Shown here piece after piece: positions 35,028-45,244 of a stretch of DNA of 63,709 nt. The notes below the pieces were generated by a model. The model did no database searches. It worked only from the letters and a program-made list of their open reading frames with translations, and had not been told where the DNA came from. The DNA comes from Arenibacter sp. F20364 (GTDB lineage Bacteria; Bacteroidota; Bacteroidia; Flavobacteriales; Flavobacteriaceae), in NCBI RefSeq assembly GCF_023015905.1, contig NZ_JALKBD010000029.1:1-63709 (forward strand). The letters are read 5' to 3'. The position numbers and the translations under genes were made by a program. The number at the start of each line of letters is the position of its first letter. Positions within the stretch are counted from its first letter, which is position 1.

Positions 35028-36968
35028 TTAAGGTTCGGGATTGTAATTCCTAAACGGAGCGGCAGGTAGACCTTCCTTGTTGTATAAATTGGCGCCAAAA
35101 GGGTTGTCTGCCCAGGCGTATCGGACATAGGTTGGGTTGGCAACGGAATCGTTTTTAACAACCACCGTATTTCCGACTATTTTGGCAGCTGCCCAAACAA
35201 AGTTTTCATCGGGTCCTGATATTTGAAACTGCCGCAGTGTCAAGCCATCATTGGCCATTAATCCACCTCCCACCGACTTGAAAGAAATTATAATTTGATT
35301 ATCCTTTATTTTTGAGGATTTAAAAATAGGTCCAGAGTTCACAACGTTTTCGTTGTAGGCCACCTTTTGGGCATTTAAAGCCAATCGTTGCCCAACACTT
35401 TCTTTATTCAGTGGGTGTATATCATTCCATTCTCCAAGGTCTGTAGCGACCACCATTCCGGTATTGGCCAGTTTAAGGGTATTCAATTGCGCGTGCCTCA
35501 ATTCTGCCCATTGGCTTTCTGAAGGTATCATTTCCTCTTCCATATAATTGGCTAATTGCACATAAATAAATGGGAAATCTCCCATATTCCATCTTGCTCT
35601 CCAGTTGTTTATCAAGGCAGGAAAAGTGTGATAATATAATTTTGGATTTTGAGTGTTGGATTCTCCCTGATACCATATAGTGCCTTTAATTTTGTAATTT
35701 AATAGTGGGGCTATCATGCTGTTGAAGAGACCGGCAGGTTGCCACCTAACAAATGTTGGATTTGGTAAAGGTTCCATAATGGTTCCCAATTGGTATTTCC
35801 AACTGCCTTTTAAATCTATACTATCCTTCCCAACAGAAAGAAAATAGGGTTTATCCATTATAAAGCCGCCTTTTCCCTGTTGGTTTATCAAACGTATGGT
35901 GATGGTATTTTTTCCAGGAACCAATATGTTACTGGGAATTTTATATTTTCTGGGGGGGTATTGATATCCAGTGCTGCCAATAAAAGTACCGTTCACATAT
36001 ACATGGTCCTGATCTACGCTTCGCCCCAGCCATAATTTTGCTTCCTTATCCACCATATTTTGGGGAATTTCAATGCTTCTTCTAAACCAAACTACACCGT
36101 CAATATTAGGGAGACCTTGATCTTCCCAATAACCGGGAACCTGCATGCTGCTCCATGTATCATCATTATAATCCTTTAGAAACCATTCTGATCCCCTTAC
36201 AAAACCTTTGTCCATTTCATTGAGTAGGGCAAACCAATCTTGTTGACGCTTTTGGTCTTTTTGTTCTGTTTTGGAAATCAGATCTGGATCCTTAAAACGT
36301 TGCAGTGTGTTATAAGCGGTATCAAAAGGTTTTAAGGCGCCTTCGCTCATCCAGGCCTCAACGGGCGATCCCCCCAAAGCGGCATTGATCAGGCCTATGG
36401 GAACCTGATATTTTTGATATAATTCCTTGGCGAAAAAGTAAGCAACTCCTGAAAACTCCATTAAATTTTCTGGTGATGCTTCCATCCAAGTTCCATGACT
36501 TAGGTTTGTCTGTTCTTGGGTAAAGTTATACGCATCTGGTACCAAAAATTGCCTAATTTTGGAATTCTTGGAATTTTTTATGGTTTCGGGATAGTGATCT
36601 CGAAGCCGGTTCATGGTCAGTTCCATGTTGGATTGGCCAGAGCAGAGCCAAACATCTCCTATTAGAATATTTTTAAGGGTAATAGTGTTTTTGGTACCTT
36701 TTAGCTCTAATTTATAAGGGCCGCCAGCCTTTTGAGCTGGAATCGTTACATGCCATTTCCCTTGGTTATCCGTTTTGGTCTTGTATACTTTGTTTTTAAA
36801 ATTGACGATTATTTCTTCTTCTGCCGAGGCCCAGCCCCAAATTATAATGTCGGTCCCTCGCTGTAATACCGCACCATCACTAATTAGCTTGGGCAGTGTT
36901 ATTTGGCACTGTAGCAATGGGATTTGCAGAATTAAAACTAGTAGGAAAAGTGTTTTTTTAATGTTCAT
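35028..36968 (-). CDS. Sialate-O-acetylesterase-family carbohydrate esterase
   Basis: 646 residues with a signal peptide (about 1-21). SASA-type domains: the serine motif CSGQSNME with S113 as likely nucleophile, an inserted galactose-binding-like beta domain (about 270-375, WFRRSIEIPQ...KLWLGRSVDQDHVYVNGTFIGSTGYQYPPRKY), then WYQGESN and DIHPLNK carrying the probable catalytic Asp-His. Although the name comes from sialic acid, the neighbouring GH67 (49-base gap, same operon) and GH10 suggest it removes acetyl groups from xylan oligosaccharides in the periplasm (inference). Confidence 0.85.
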   Translation of the reverse strand: MNIKKTLFLLVLILQIPLLQCQITLPKLISDGAVLQRGTDIIIWGWASAEEEIIVNFKNKVYKTKTDNQGKWHVTIPAQKAGGPYKLELKGTKNTITLKNILIGDVWLCSGQSNMELTMNRLRDHYPETIKNSKNSKIRQFLVPDAYNFTQEQTNLSHGTWMEASPENLMEFSGVAYFFAKELYQKYQVPIGLINAALGGSPVEAWMSEGALKPFDTAYNTLQRFKDPDLISKTEQKDQKRQQDWFALLNEMDKGFVRGSEWFLKDYNDDTWSSMQVPGYWEDQGLPNIDGVVWFRRSIEIPQNMVDKEAKLWLGRSVDQDHVYVNGTFIGSTGYQYPPRKYKIPSNILVPGKNTITIRLINQQGKGGFIMDKPYFLSVGKDSIDLKGSWKYQLGTIMEPLPNPTFVRWQPAGLFNSMIAPLLNYKIKGTIWYQGESNTQNPKLYYHTFPALINNWRARWNMGDFPFIYVQLANYMEEEMIPSESQWAELRHAQLNTLKLANTGMVVATDLGEWNDIHPLNKESVGQRLALNAQKVAYNENVVNSGPIFKSSKIKDNQIIISFKSVGGGLMANDGLTLRQFQISGPDENFVWAAAKIVGNTVVVKNDSVANPTYVRYAWADNPFGANLYNKEGLPAAPFRNYNPEP

Positions 36969-37016
36969 TTTGCATATACTTATTGAGCATGGCTATAGGG
37001 TTCAATCGTTGGTCTT

Positions 37017-39191
37017 TCAATCCCATTGAGGTCGGATGCCGGGGGCAAATGGAAATTTCAATGATTGGTAGTATTCCAAGCTCTTTGGTGATTTCTCCAC
37101 CTCTTTGGGGAGAGCTTTTTGCGAATAGGTCTGAAAATAGAGCAAGCAGGCATTGCGCCACCATTTGGCCTCTTTCAATTGGATTTTTAGAAGCATGTGC
37201 ACTTCTTGGTATTGTTCCTTGGTGATATAGGGCTGGGCATTGTTCCAAGTCTCAATCATTTCTTCTACTTGATCAACCCCTTCTTCATATTTTAGGGCCA
37301 TTCCATCCCAAAGACTATAACCATTTTTTAAGGTATAATCCCACGGTAAATGGTGAAACCATAGCAGATATTCTTCTGGACATGTATTGGGGTCGTTGAA
37401 GGTCTTTGCTACTTCTGGAGCATATTGCCCAGTGGCATTGCTGCCACTATTGCTACGGTTAAATCCGATACCCTTAGTATCTGCCTTATGATAGTAGGTA
37501 GGATTCCATTCGGGCCTGCTTAATTCATGTACCCAAGGCCCCGGACCGTAATGGTGGCCAGTATCAAAAATATGGTGTAACCCTAATGGATTCATGTAAT
37601 TTACCACTGCTTCCCTTGAGTTAAGCATCATATTTTTTACCGGTTCAATAAAATCGGGGTTATTGGAATAGGTAGCTCTAAGCCATTCATCCGCTATGGT
37701 CCCTGCACTTATATAAGGATCCCAAGCCAACCTTCCAAAACCGTACCAATTGGCTTGGGCAAAAGGATGTCCGGTCCAATTAAGATCATTTCCAATATTG
37801 GAAACACCGGCCATCCCCGATATCTTATTATTATCCAAGGAACCATCCACAACCTTGGCCACTGTAGATCCCTTGCCTTTGCTGTAGGTGTCGGAATCAA
37901 GTACTTCTTCGTACAATTTGGGCAAAAAGACCAGATGGGTACTAAAGCCCAGATATTCTTGGGTTATCTGAAACTCCATCATCAATGGGGTATTGGGCAT
38001 GGCGCCAAACATGGGGTGAAAGGGTTCACGTGGCTGAAAGTCAATGGCCCCATTCTTTGTTTGAATTAAAACATTGTCCCTGAACAGACCATCTAAAGGA
38101 ACAAATTCTGAGAAGGCCTGTTTGGCCCGATCTTCGGGATCGTGTTCAGAATAAACAAATGCCCTCCAAATAACGAGACCATTGTGTGGTTGCAGGGCCC
38201 TAGCCATCATATTGGCCCCGTCCACGTGGTTTCTTCCATAATTTTGTGGACCAGGCTGTCCTTCTGAATTGGCTTTTACCAAAAAACCGCCAAAATCAGG
38301 TATTAAGGAGTAGATTTTGTTGACTTTGTTATTCCACCATTGTTGGACTTTTGGGTCCAAAGGGTCCGCAGTTTCCAAGCCACCGATTTCCATGGGTGCG
38401 GAAAACCTTGCCGTGAGATATACTTTAATACCATAAGGCCTGAAAACAGTGGCTAGGGCACTAACTTTTTCCAGATACATAGGGGTCAAGATCAGGGAAT
38501 TGGCATTGACATTGGTCAAGGAGACGGCGTTGATGCCAATTGAGGCATTTGCCCTGGCATAATCCAAATAGCGCTGGTCCAGATACTCTGGTAATTTATG
38601 CCAATTCCATAAGGAAAAACCGGCATAGCCCCTTTCTACAGTCCGGTCTAAATTATCCCAGTGGTTGAGCATTCGCAAGTCTATCTTTGGATACTCTACA
38701 AGAGAAATTGTGCTTAAATCTTTGTGTTGTTGCATCAAATTTAGTAGGCGAAATACTCCATACAGTATTCCAATATCTTCGTTGGCAGCAAGTACAAAAA
38801 GTTTTTTTCCCTTATGGGTAATGGATTTTAAGACAAATCCCTCGCTGCCTACTTCACTGAGATCATCGGACATTTTTTCCTTCAGACTAGTTTCCAGGGT
38901 AGCGGTCTTCGCTATCAGAAAGGTGTTATTTGTATTTGAGGCCTCCGTAAAATTAAGTGTGGTTCCCAGAATTTTTTCCATGCCCGTAACCATTTCTTTT
39001 TTGGCAGTTTTGAGCACCTCGCCCCCGTCTTCAAAATAGATTGAATTGGTCAGGTCTTTATATTCCTTTAGCAGCTTTGGTTTTCCAACCTTATCATATC
39101 CCAACCAAAGGTTATATCCATCGGGCGATTGTGGGTAGGCACAGGCTATGAATACCATAAAAACTAATAGTGTTGGTTTTATACAGAACAT
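37017..39191 (-). CDS. GH67 alpha-glucuronidase
   Basis: 724 residues with an N-terminal signal sequence (about 5-20). The catalytic (beta/alpha)8 core has E310 in FLVKANSEGQPGP as general acid, and D384 (GAIDFQPREP) and E412 (FQITQEYLG) as the pair that activates water; their 28-residue spacing matches characterised GH67 enzymes. The family removes 4-O-methyl-glucuronic acid from the non-reducing end of xylo-oligosaccharides. It is the first gene of a two-gene operon with the esterase and is divergent from the hybrid two-component regulator. Confidence 0.93.
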   Translation of the reverse strand: MFCIKPTLLVFMVFIACAYPQSPDGYNLWLGYDKVGKPKLLKEYKDLTNSIYFEDGGEVLKTAKKEMVTGMEKILGTTLNFTEASNTNNTFLIAKTATLETSLKEKMSDDLSEVGSEGFVLKSITHKGKKLFVLAANEDIGILYGVFRLLNLMQQHKDLSTISLVEYPKIDLRMLNHWDNLDRTVERGYAGFSLWNWHKLPEYLDQRYLDYARANASIGINAVSLTNVNANSLILTPMYLEKVSALATVFRPYGIKVYLTARFSAPMEIGGLETADPLDPKVQQWWNNKVNKIYSLIPDFGGFLVKANSEGQPGPQNYGRNHVDGANMMARALQPHNGLVIWRAFVYSEHDPEDRAKQAFSEFVPLDGLFRDNVLIQTKNGAIDFQPREPFHPMFGAMPNTPLMMEFQITQEYLGFSTHLVFLPKLYEEVLDSDTYSKGKGSTVAKVVDGSLDNNKISGMAGVSNIGNDLNWTGHPFAQANWYGFGRLAWDPYISAGTIADEWLRATYSNNPDFIEPVKNMMLNSREAVVNYMNPLGLHHIFDTGHHYGPGPWVHELSRPEWNPTYYHKADTKGIGFNRSNSGSNATGQYAPEVAKTFNDPNTCPEEYLLWFHHLPWDYTLKNGYSLWDGMALKYEEGVDQVEEMIETWNNAQPYITKEQYQEVHMLLKIQLKEAKWWRNACLLYFQTYSQKALPKEVEKSPKSLEYYQSLKFPFAPGIRPQWD

Positions 39192-39660
39192 TTTAAAATT
39201 TTTGATTTGTAATTATAGGTACTCTATAAAGTTAATGAACAAATTAATTGATACATATAATTTTGGGAACAACTACATTATGTAATGATGTCCAGGAACA
39301 TTTTTGAAAAACAGGTATGGGGCATATTGCAGGACTTTATTCATTCTATCGGGTTATGAAAACCGTATGTTAAATTATCCAAATCTGGCTAATCAAAACA
39401 GCTTATTCCAGTCAAAGGTGTTGGATTCTTAGTGAATTGAATAGCACGTATGTTGCCCATTCTAGTAATTATGGCGCATTTGAATAAGGATGCAATTTTT
39501 TCTAATTATATTGATACGCCCTAAGTGGTTTTGTAGCCACAAAGCTAGGTGAGAACTTCTAGTTTTTCTGACTACTTTTATGTTCATCTGGGATAATTCA
39601 ATGATTTATAAAATTATTGTCTGTTTAATGGACATACTATTGATGTTATTTAATAAAATT
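39192..39660. other. 469-bp divergent regulatory region
   Basis: Between the GH67 operon (minus) and the hybrid regulator gene (plus). It must contain the promoters of both. A small palindrome CATTA-TG-TAATG lies at 39277-39288. No exact TAnnTTTG element seen. It is a natural place for a binding site of the hybrid regulator. Confidence 0.45.
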
Positions 39661-42600
39661 ATGAAAGTTGCCCTAATTCCAACAATCTATATTGTAAGTG
39701 TAATATTATTACTTGGCAAGGCTAGTGCCCAGAGCAATGGGGAGGATTATACGTTTGTTAATATAGAGCAAAACAATACACTTCGCGCGGTTTCAGGAAT
39801 AGTCCAGGATAGTTTGGGATTGATTTGGATGGGTACCAATGGTGTTGGGTTAAAGAAATACAATGGTATTGAATTCAGCTCTTATAAACAAGATTCCAAT
39901 CATAAAAATACTTTAAATAGTTCATTGATATATGTCGTTTATGTTGACAAATCCAATAGATTGTGGATCGGCTCTGAGGCAGGATTAAATTTATACGATC
40001 GTGATTATGATGAGTTTAAAAATGTTGTTCTATATAAAGATTCTATAGCCCTAGAGAACGTTCCTATTAGGGCTATCCATGAAAGTTCTGACGGTACCAT
40101 GGTAATAGGTTCGCACTTTAATGGTCTTTTCCAGATAGATCAAAACGAGGTCAAAGGGCATAGTGTTCCCATCCATACTACCAGCCCCATTTCCGAATTG
40201 CAAATAAATAGTTTAATTCAAAGTAGTACCGGTAAGATATTAATGGGGACCAATAGAGGCCTTTTTGAATACAATGGTACTATTGCCAATCCTATTTTAT
40301 CCACTTTTGAAACTAAGGGAGATGAAAAGGATTTCTTGTACAACATAGAGTCAATGCTTCAAGACGATGATGGGTCTATTTGGATAGGTACTTTTTCCAA
40401 TGGTCTTGTAAAAGTAGAGGTAAGTCCATTTAATTCTTATGAAGTACATAATTATAAGATTACTAATCAGCGGATCCTGTCTTTGACCCAAGCACCAGAC
40501 GGTAATATATTGTGCGGAACGGAAAACGACGGTCTTTTTGTGTTGAAAAAAAATGGGATTGTCCAGAAGAATTACCGGTATAATAAATTTAACTCCAATA
40601 GTATAAAGTCTAATTCCATTTGGTCCTTATATGTAGATACACAAGACCGTATTTGGATAGGATATTACAATAATGGGGTAGGGGTCTATGATCGACTTCA
40701 TGACAAGTTCAAGGATATAAAGAGTCTTGCCAATTTAAACAATTCCTTGCAGTTACCATCTGTAACCGGAATTATACATGATAAAAATGGCCATATATGG
40801 ATCGGGATGGATGGAGGTGGCATTGATGTCTACGATCCCAATAAAAAGAATATTGTACATCTGAAAGACCCAAAAAATAGGTTAGTTTCCCAATTGAATG
40901 CCGGGGATATAGTGGCCCTTTTTATGGATAGTAAGGATAATCTATGGGTGGGCACCTGGAATTCTGGAATATTTTACCTGCCCAATAATGCTAGGACCTT
41001 TGTAAATTACAATACATCCAATACCAATGGTGGGCTAAAATCTAATCGTATAATGAGTTTTTCAGAAGACTCTAAAGGGGTTGTTTGGATAGGTTCCTAT
41101 GTAGAAGGATTGCATTCTTTTGATCCAAGAAATAAAAGTTTTAGCCATCATAACAATGCAATATTTGATGACCCAAGTCCTGGCCAGGGAGCTATGCGCA
41201 TAGTTTTGGTAGATAAAAATGATACTATTTGGATGGGAACTACCAGTGGACTTTACAAACTGTCATCTGATTACAACAAGCCCCAAAAAGTCATTTCGCT
41301 ACGGGAAAGCATGCATAAAGATGTAGAAAATAAACTTGTTGTAGATGTTATAGTTTCCTTATATGAGGATAGTAAGGGATATATATGGATAGGGACCGAT
41401 GGTGCGGGCCTTTGTAGGTATGATCCACTTGGTGACACTTTTACTTGGTATGGTAATAATAATGGCCTTGGACAGGAAACAATTGCCTCTATTTTAGAAG
41501 ATGATAATGGAGATATTTGGATGGGAGGTAACAATGGTTTATCCTATATGAATATAGTTGATGGGACGTTCAAGAATTTCGATATGAATGATGGTCTGCT
41601 TTCAAACGACTTTAATTTCAATTCTTCTTACAAAGACGAAAACGGTATTTTGTATTTTGGTAATTATGGAGGTATCAATTATATAGATCCTAAAAACATG
41701 AAGTATAACAACAATAAACCGTTGGTGTATTTTACTGATTTTAAATTATTTAATAAATCGGTGGTTCCAAATCAAGGGGACTCCCCATTGCAAAAGATAA
41801 TAGGACAGACCGAAAGCCTCAGTTTAAATCACCGCCAGTCCGTTTTTACCATTGAATATGCAGGTATCAACCTCACTAGGCCAAAAAAAATCAGATATGC
41901 CTATTATTTGGAAGGCTTTGAGGATAAATGGAATTTTGTTGGTGAAAATAGGAGTGCTACATATACCAACCTCCCTTCAGGGGATTATATCTTTAAAGTT
42001 AAGGCATCTAACAATGATGGCATCTGGAACGAAACCCCAAAAACGCTTAAGCTGAGCATTCTGCCCCCATGGTGGGCTACGAATTTTGCCTTGATATCCT
42101 ACGTACTTCTTTTTAGTTTGATAACTTATTTTTTGACTCATTTGGCAAAACAAAGGATAAGAGAAAAACGAATTATGCAATTTGAAAGGGATAAGAGAAT
42201 ACAGGAGGAAACTTTGAATGACAGAAAAATACAGTTTTTCACCAATATTTCACACGAATTTAGAACGCCACTGACATTGATAATCAATCCTTTAGAGGAT
42301 ATTATGGATGATCCAGGACTTGTATTGAGCAGAACAGTGAAGGAAAAGTTGCGAATTATCCATAAAAATACAGCTAGACTTAAGCGTTTAATAGACGAGT
42401 TGATGGATTTCAGAAAATTGGAAATCAATAAGTTTTCCATTAAGGTTTCTGAAATGGAAGCCATTGCCTTTGTCAAGGAAATTGCCGGCCATTTTGAAGA
42501 AGAGGCGGTTCTTAAAAATATAGTTTTTCAGGTAGAATCCGATGATCTTCCCATAACACTATGGAGTGACCCCTCTATGTTGGAAAAGATAATTTTCAAT

Positions 42601-43800
42601 ATACTTTCCAATGCTTTCAAGAATACTCCTGATAATGGAGAGATTACCGTAGGGGTTATTAGGTGCAACCATAAGGTAAGCTTTCCGTTATTGTATGGAG
42701 AAGAGACCGTACAGGCCCTGGAAATTTATGTACATGACACTGGGAACGGAATAAAAAGGGAAGAAATAGTTAAAGTTTTTGAGCGGTTCTATCAGGTGGA
42801 GAATATGAACAGTCAATATTATGGTGGAACCGGCATCGGCCTAGAGGTAGTCAAAAATTTTGTAGATCTATTAAAGGGGAAGATAGAAGTGGAAAGTGAG
42901 GAATTCAAAGGAACCAAATTCAGGGTTTATCTCCCCTTGGGGAATGCCCATTTTAAACCTAGCGAATTGTTTTTGCCTCCTAAGAATGATATTGACCACA
43001 TTGGTCGGCAGGAATTTGAGGAGGAAATAACACATCAAATATTAGGTACCAACTTACAGAAGACCTTGCTGATTGTTGAGGATAATACAGAGTTAAGGGA
43101 TTACCTTAAAAACGAATTGTGCAGTGATTATATGATTGTTGAAGCTGTTAACGGTGTACAAGGTTTGGATTTGGCTACCAGAAGAATTCCGGACATGATA
43201 CTGACCGATGTGGTAATGCCAGAGATGGACGGATTTGAATTTTGTAAACATATCAGGGAAGATCTTAAAACCAGTCATATCCCATTATTAATGTTGACTG
43301 CCAAAGCGATGACCGACGATTGGGTCAAGGGCATAGATTCTGGTGCCGATGTATATTTGAGCAAGCCTTTTGAAATGAAGGTTTTAAAGGCACAGCTAAA
43401 ACAAATAATACATAGTAGGCAAGTGCTTTTCAATAAATATTCCAATGATTCCAATAACGTTCAGATTCCTGGTAACTCGACCCATCTGGACAAAAAATTT
43501 ATCACCAAAGTCTTGGGTTACATTGCAGAGAATATGTCCGATGAGAACCTCAATGTAGAACATTTGGCCGATGAACTTAACTTGAGCAGAAGTCAATTGT
43601 ACCGAAAGATAAAAGCCCTGACCGGGTATTCGGCAAATGAGTTTTTGCGTAAGATAAGATTGGAAAAGGCAAAGCACATGTTGGTAAACGGTAATGAATC
43701 CATAAGTGAAGTATGTTTCAAGGTTGGATTTTCCTCACCTTCTTACTTTACCAAATGTTTTAAGGCCCATTTTGGGGTATTGCCCACCGAGATAAAATAA
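39661..43800 (+). CDS. Hybrid two-component system sensor-regulator of the xylan locus
   Basis: 1379 residues from ATG at 39661, preferred because MKVALIPTIYIVSVILLLGKASAQ is the signal sequence; in-frame starts lie 81 bases upstream. A periplasmic two-propeller sensor follows (about 30-700, repeats of the form D..G.IWIGT..GGl..yd), a Y_Y_Y domain (about 715-785), a membrane helix (about 795-820), a histidine kinase with H865 (NISHEFRTPLTL) and GTGIGLEVVKNFV, a receiver with D1183 (MILTDVVMPEMDG), and a C-terminal AraC-type HTH (about 1280-1379). It should sense a xylo-oligosaccharide in the periplasm and switch on the surrounding genes. Confidence 0.93.
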   Translation: MKVALIPTIYIVSVILLLGKASAQSNGEDYTFVNIEQNNTLRAVSGIVQDSLGLIWMGTNGVGLKKYNGIEFSSYKQDSNHKNTLNSSLIYVVYVDKSNRLWIGSEAGLNLYDRDYDEFKNVVLYKDSIALENVPIRAIHESSDGTMVIGSHFNGLFQIDQNEVKGHSVPIHTTSPISELQINSLIQSSTGKILMGTNRGLFEYNGTIANPILSTFETKGDEKDFLYNIESMLQDDDGSIWIGTFSNGLVKVEVSPFNSYEVHNYKITNQRILSLTQAPDGNILCGTENDGLFVLKKNGIVQKNYRYNKFNSNSIKSNSIWSLYVDTQDRIWIGYYNNGVGVYDRLHDKFKDIKSLANLNNSLQLPSVTGIIHDKNGHIWIGMDGGGIDVYDPNKKNIVHLKDPKNRLVSQLNAGDIVALFMDSKDNLWVGTWNSGIFYLPNNARTFVNYNTSNTNGGLKSNRIMSFSEDSKGVVWIGSYVEGLHSFDPRNKSFSHHNNAIFDDPSPGQGAMRIVLVDKNDTIWMGTTSGLYKLSSDYNKPQKVISLRESMHKDVENKLVVDVIVSLYEDSKGYIWIGTDGAGLCRYDPLGDTFTWYGNNNGLGQETIASILEDDNGDIWMGGNNGLSYMNIVDGTFKNFDMNDGLLSNDFNFNSSYKDENGILYFGNYGGINYIDPKNMKYNNNKPLVYFTDFKLFNKSVVPNQGDSPLQKIIGQTESLSLNHRQSVFTIEYAGINLTRPKKIRYAYYLEGFEDKWNFVGENRSATYTNLPSGDYIFKVKASNNDGIWNETPKTLKLSILPPWWATNFALISYVLLFSLITYFLTHLAKQRIREKRIMQFERDKRIQEETLNDRKIQFFTNISHEFRTPLTLIINPLEDIMDDPGLVLSRTVKEKLRIIHKNTARLKRLIDELMDFRKLEINKFSIKVSEMEAIAFVKEIAGHFEEEAVLKNIVFQVESDDLPITLWSDPSMLEKIIFNILSNAFKNTPDNGEITVGVIRCNHKVSFPLLYGEETVQALEIYVHDTGNGIKREEIVKVFERFYQVENMNSQYYGGTGIGLEVVKNFVDLLKGKIEVESEEFKGTKFRVYLPLGNAHFKPSELFLPPKNDIDHIGRQEFEEEITHQILGTNLQKTLLIVEDNTELRDYLKNELCSDYMIVEAVNGVQGLDLATRRIPDMILTDVVMPEMDGFEFCKHIREDLKTSHIPLLMLTAKAMTDDWVKGIDSGADVYLSKPFEMKVLKAQLKQIIHSRQVLFNKYSNDSNNVQIPGNSTHLDKKFITKVLGYIAENMSDENLNVEHLADELNLSRSQLYRKIKALTGYSANEFLRKIRLEKAKHMLVNGNESISEVCFKVGFSSPSYFTKCFKAHFGVLPTEIK

Positions 43801-44082
43801 AGGTAATCTTTCAAGGACGTTTTACCATTTAAATTGATTAGACAATCCATGGTTTATCCAGAAGCGGCTATATGGTAGGATATGTTTGAATATTCAATTT
43901 GGGTTTTAGATAATCGGATATTTCCTATATGCCCCAAATGTTCTAAAAATCGCTTCAGATGTAGTATGCAAAGGTTGGGAATATGCCGATTTTTACCTTC
44001 TTAAGAATTAATAAGGTATGCAAGGGATTTTGACTAATTAAGAATACCAATCTAAAATACATACAAATTGCAATTATCTACA

Positions 44083-45216
44083 ATGGTCCCCAATATTAAA
44101 ATAATAGTTGTATTCCTGGTCACATTGGTTGGCATATTTGGATGCGGACATAAGGTTATGAAAAAGGATAATTCGCAATTAATTCAAAGTCGTGGTCTTA
44201 AGGATGTTTTTTTTAACGATTTTCTTATGGGAGCTGCAGTTAATGGGCAGTTGATAGATGGAAAAGATTCATTGGCGTTGAAACTGGTGACTTGTGAATA
44301 TAATTCCATTAGTCCGGAAAATGTAATGAAGTGGATGTATATACATCCGGAGCCTAAATCTTTTAATTTTAAAATAGCCGATCGGTATGTAGATTTAGGT
44401 ATGAGAAACAAACTTTATACCATAGGACATACCCTAGTTTGGCATAGCCAGGTTCCTGATTATTTAAATAAGGTAAACGATAGCGCCACTATGGCCCGGT
44501 ATCTTGAAGATCATATAAATACATTGGTGACCAGATACAGGGGTAAAATAGCCGAATGGGATGTGGTAAATGAGGCTTTAAACGAAGATGGTTCCTTAAG
44601 ACAAAGTATTTTTTTAAGGTTCTTGGGAGAGGATTATATAAAATGGGCTTTTGAATTGGCGGAGAAAGCCGACCCAGGGGCTCAATTGATCTACAACGAT
44701 TATAATCTTTGGAAACCGGAAAAGAGGCGGGGAGTAGTTAAGTTGGTAAGGCAGTTACAGGATGATGGAATAAAAATAGATGCCATTGGGCTTCAGGGAC
44801 ACTGGAGTTTATACGAACCTTCGCTCGAAGCTATAGAAAAAAGCATTATCACATTTAGTAATCTTGGGCTAAAAGTACATTTTTCTGAATTGGATATTAC
44901 CGTACTACCCAATCCCTGGGATCTGGTGGGAGCAGAAATTAGTCAGAATTTTGAAGAGAGCCCGTACATGAATCCCTATCCGGATAGTATGCCGGATTCG
45001 GTTCAAATTGCATTGGCCAATCGTTATCAAGATATTTTTAAGCTCTTTTTGAAGCATAGGGAAAAGATAGATAGGGTCACTTTCTGGGGTATAAACGATC
45101 AAGGTTCCTGGCTCAATAACTGGCCCATTAAGGGTAGGGTGAACTATCCCTTGCTATTCGATAGAAAGTTTAATCCAAAGATGGCATATGACAGTATAGT
45201 TGCCCTTAAATTTTGA
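44083..45216 (+). CDS. GH10 endo-beta-1,4-xylanase lipoprotein
   Basis: 377 residues from ATG at 44083; a TTG 15 bases upstream is less likely. Lipobox Cys at about 21 (LVGIFGCGHK), so it is membrane-anchored and probably surface-exposed. The GH10 barrel shows NSISPENVMKW, HTLVWHSQVP, acid/base E164 in WDVVNEALNE and nucleophile E269 in HFSELDI, plus RVTFWGINDQGSW. It cuts the xylan backbone. It is the first gene of the plus-strand group GH10 - transporter - GH43. Confidence 0.93.
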   Translation: MVPNIKIIVVFLVTLVGIFGCGHKVMKKDNSQLIQSRGLKDVFFNDFLMGAAVNGQLIDGKDSLALKLVTCEYNSISPENVMKWMYIHPEPKSFNFKIADRYVDLGMRNKLYTIGHTLVWHSQVPDYLNKVNDSATMARYLEDHINTLVTRYRGKIAEWDVVNEALNEDGSLRQSIFLRFLGEDYIKWAFELAEKADPGAQLIYNDYNLWKPEKRRGVVKLVRQLQDDGIKIDAIGLQGHWSLYEPSLEAIEKSIITFSNLGLKVHFSELDITVLPNPWDLVGAEISQNFEESPYMNPYPDSMPDSVQIALANRYQDIFKLFLKHREKIDRVTFWGINDQGSWLNNWPIKGRVNYPLLFDRKFNPKMAYDSIVALKF

Positions 45217-45244
45217 CTTCACCTTACATTATATTATAATATAC

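Noticed and set aside
35028..36968. Sialic acid catabolism
   Set aside because: The esterase belongs to the sialate-acetylesterase family by fold, but there is no sialidase, lyase or epimerase, and its operon partner is a GH67 alpha-glucuronidase.
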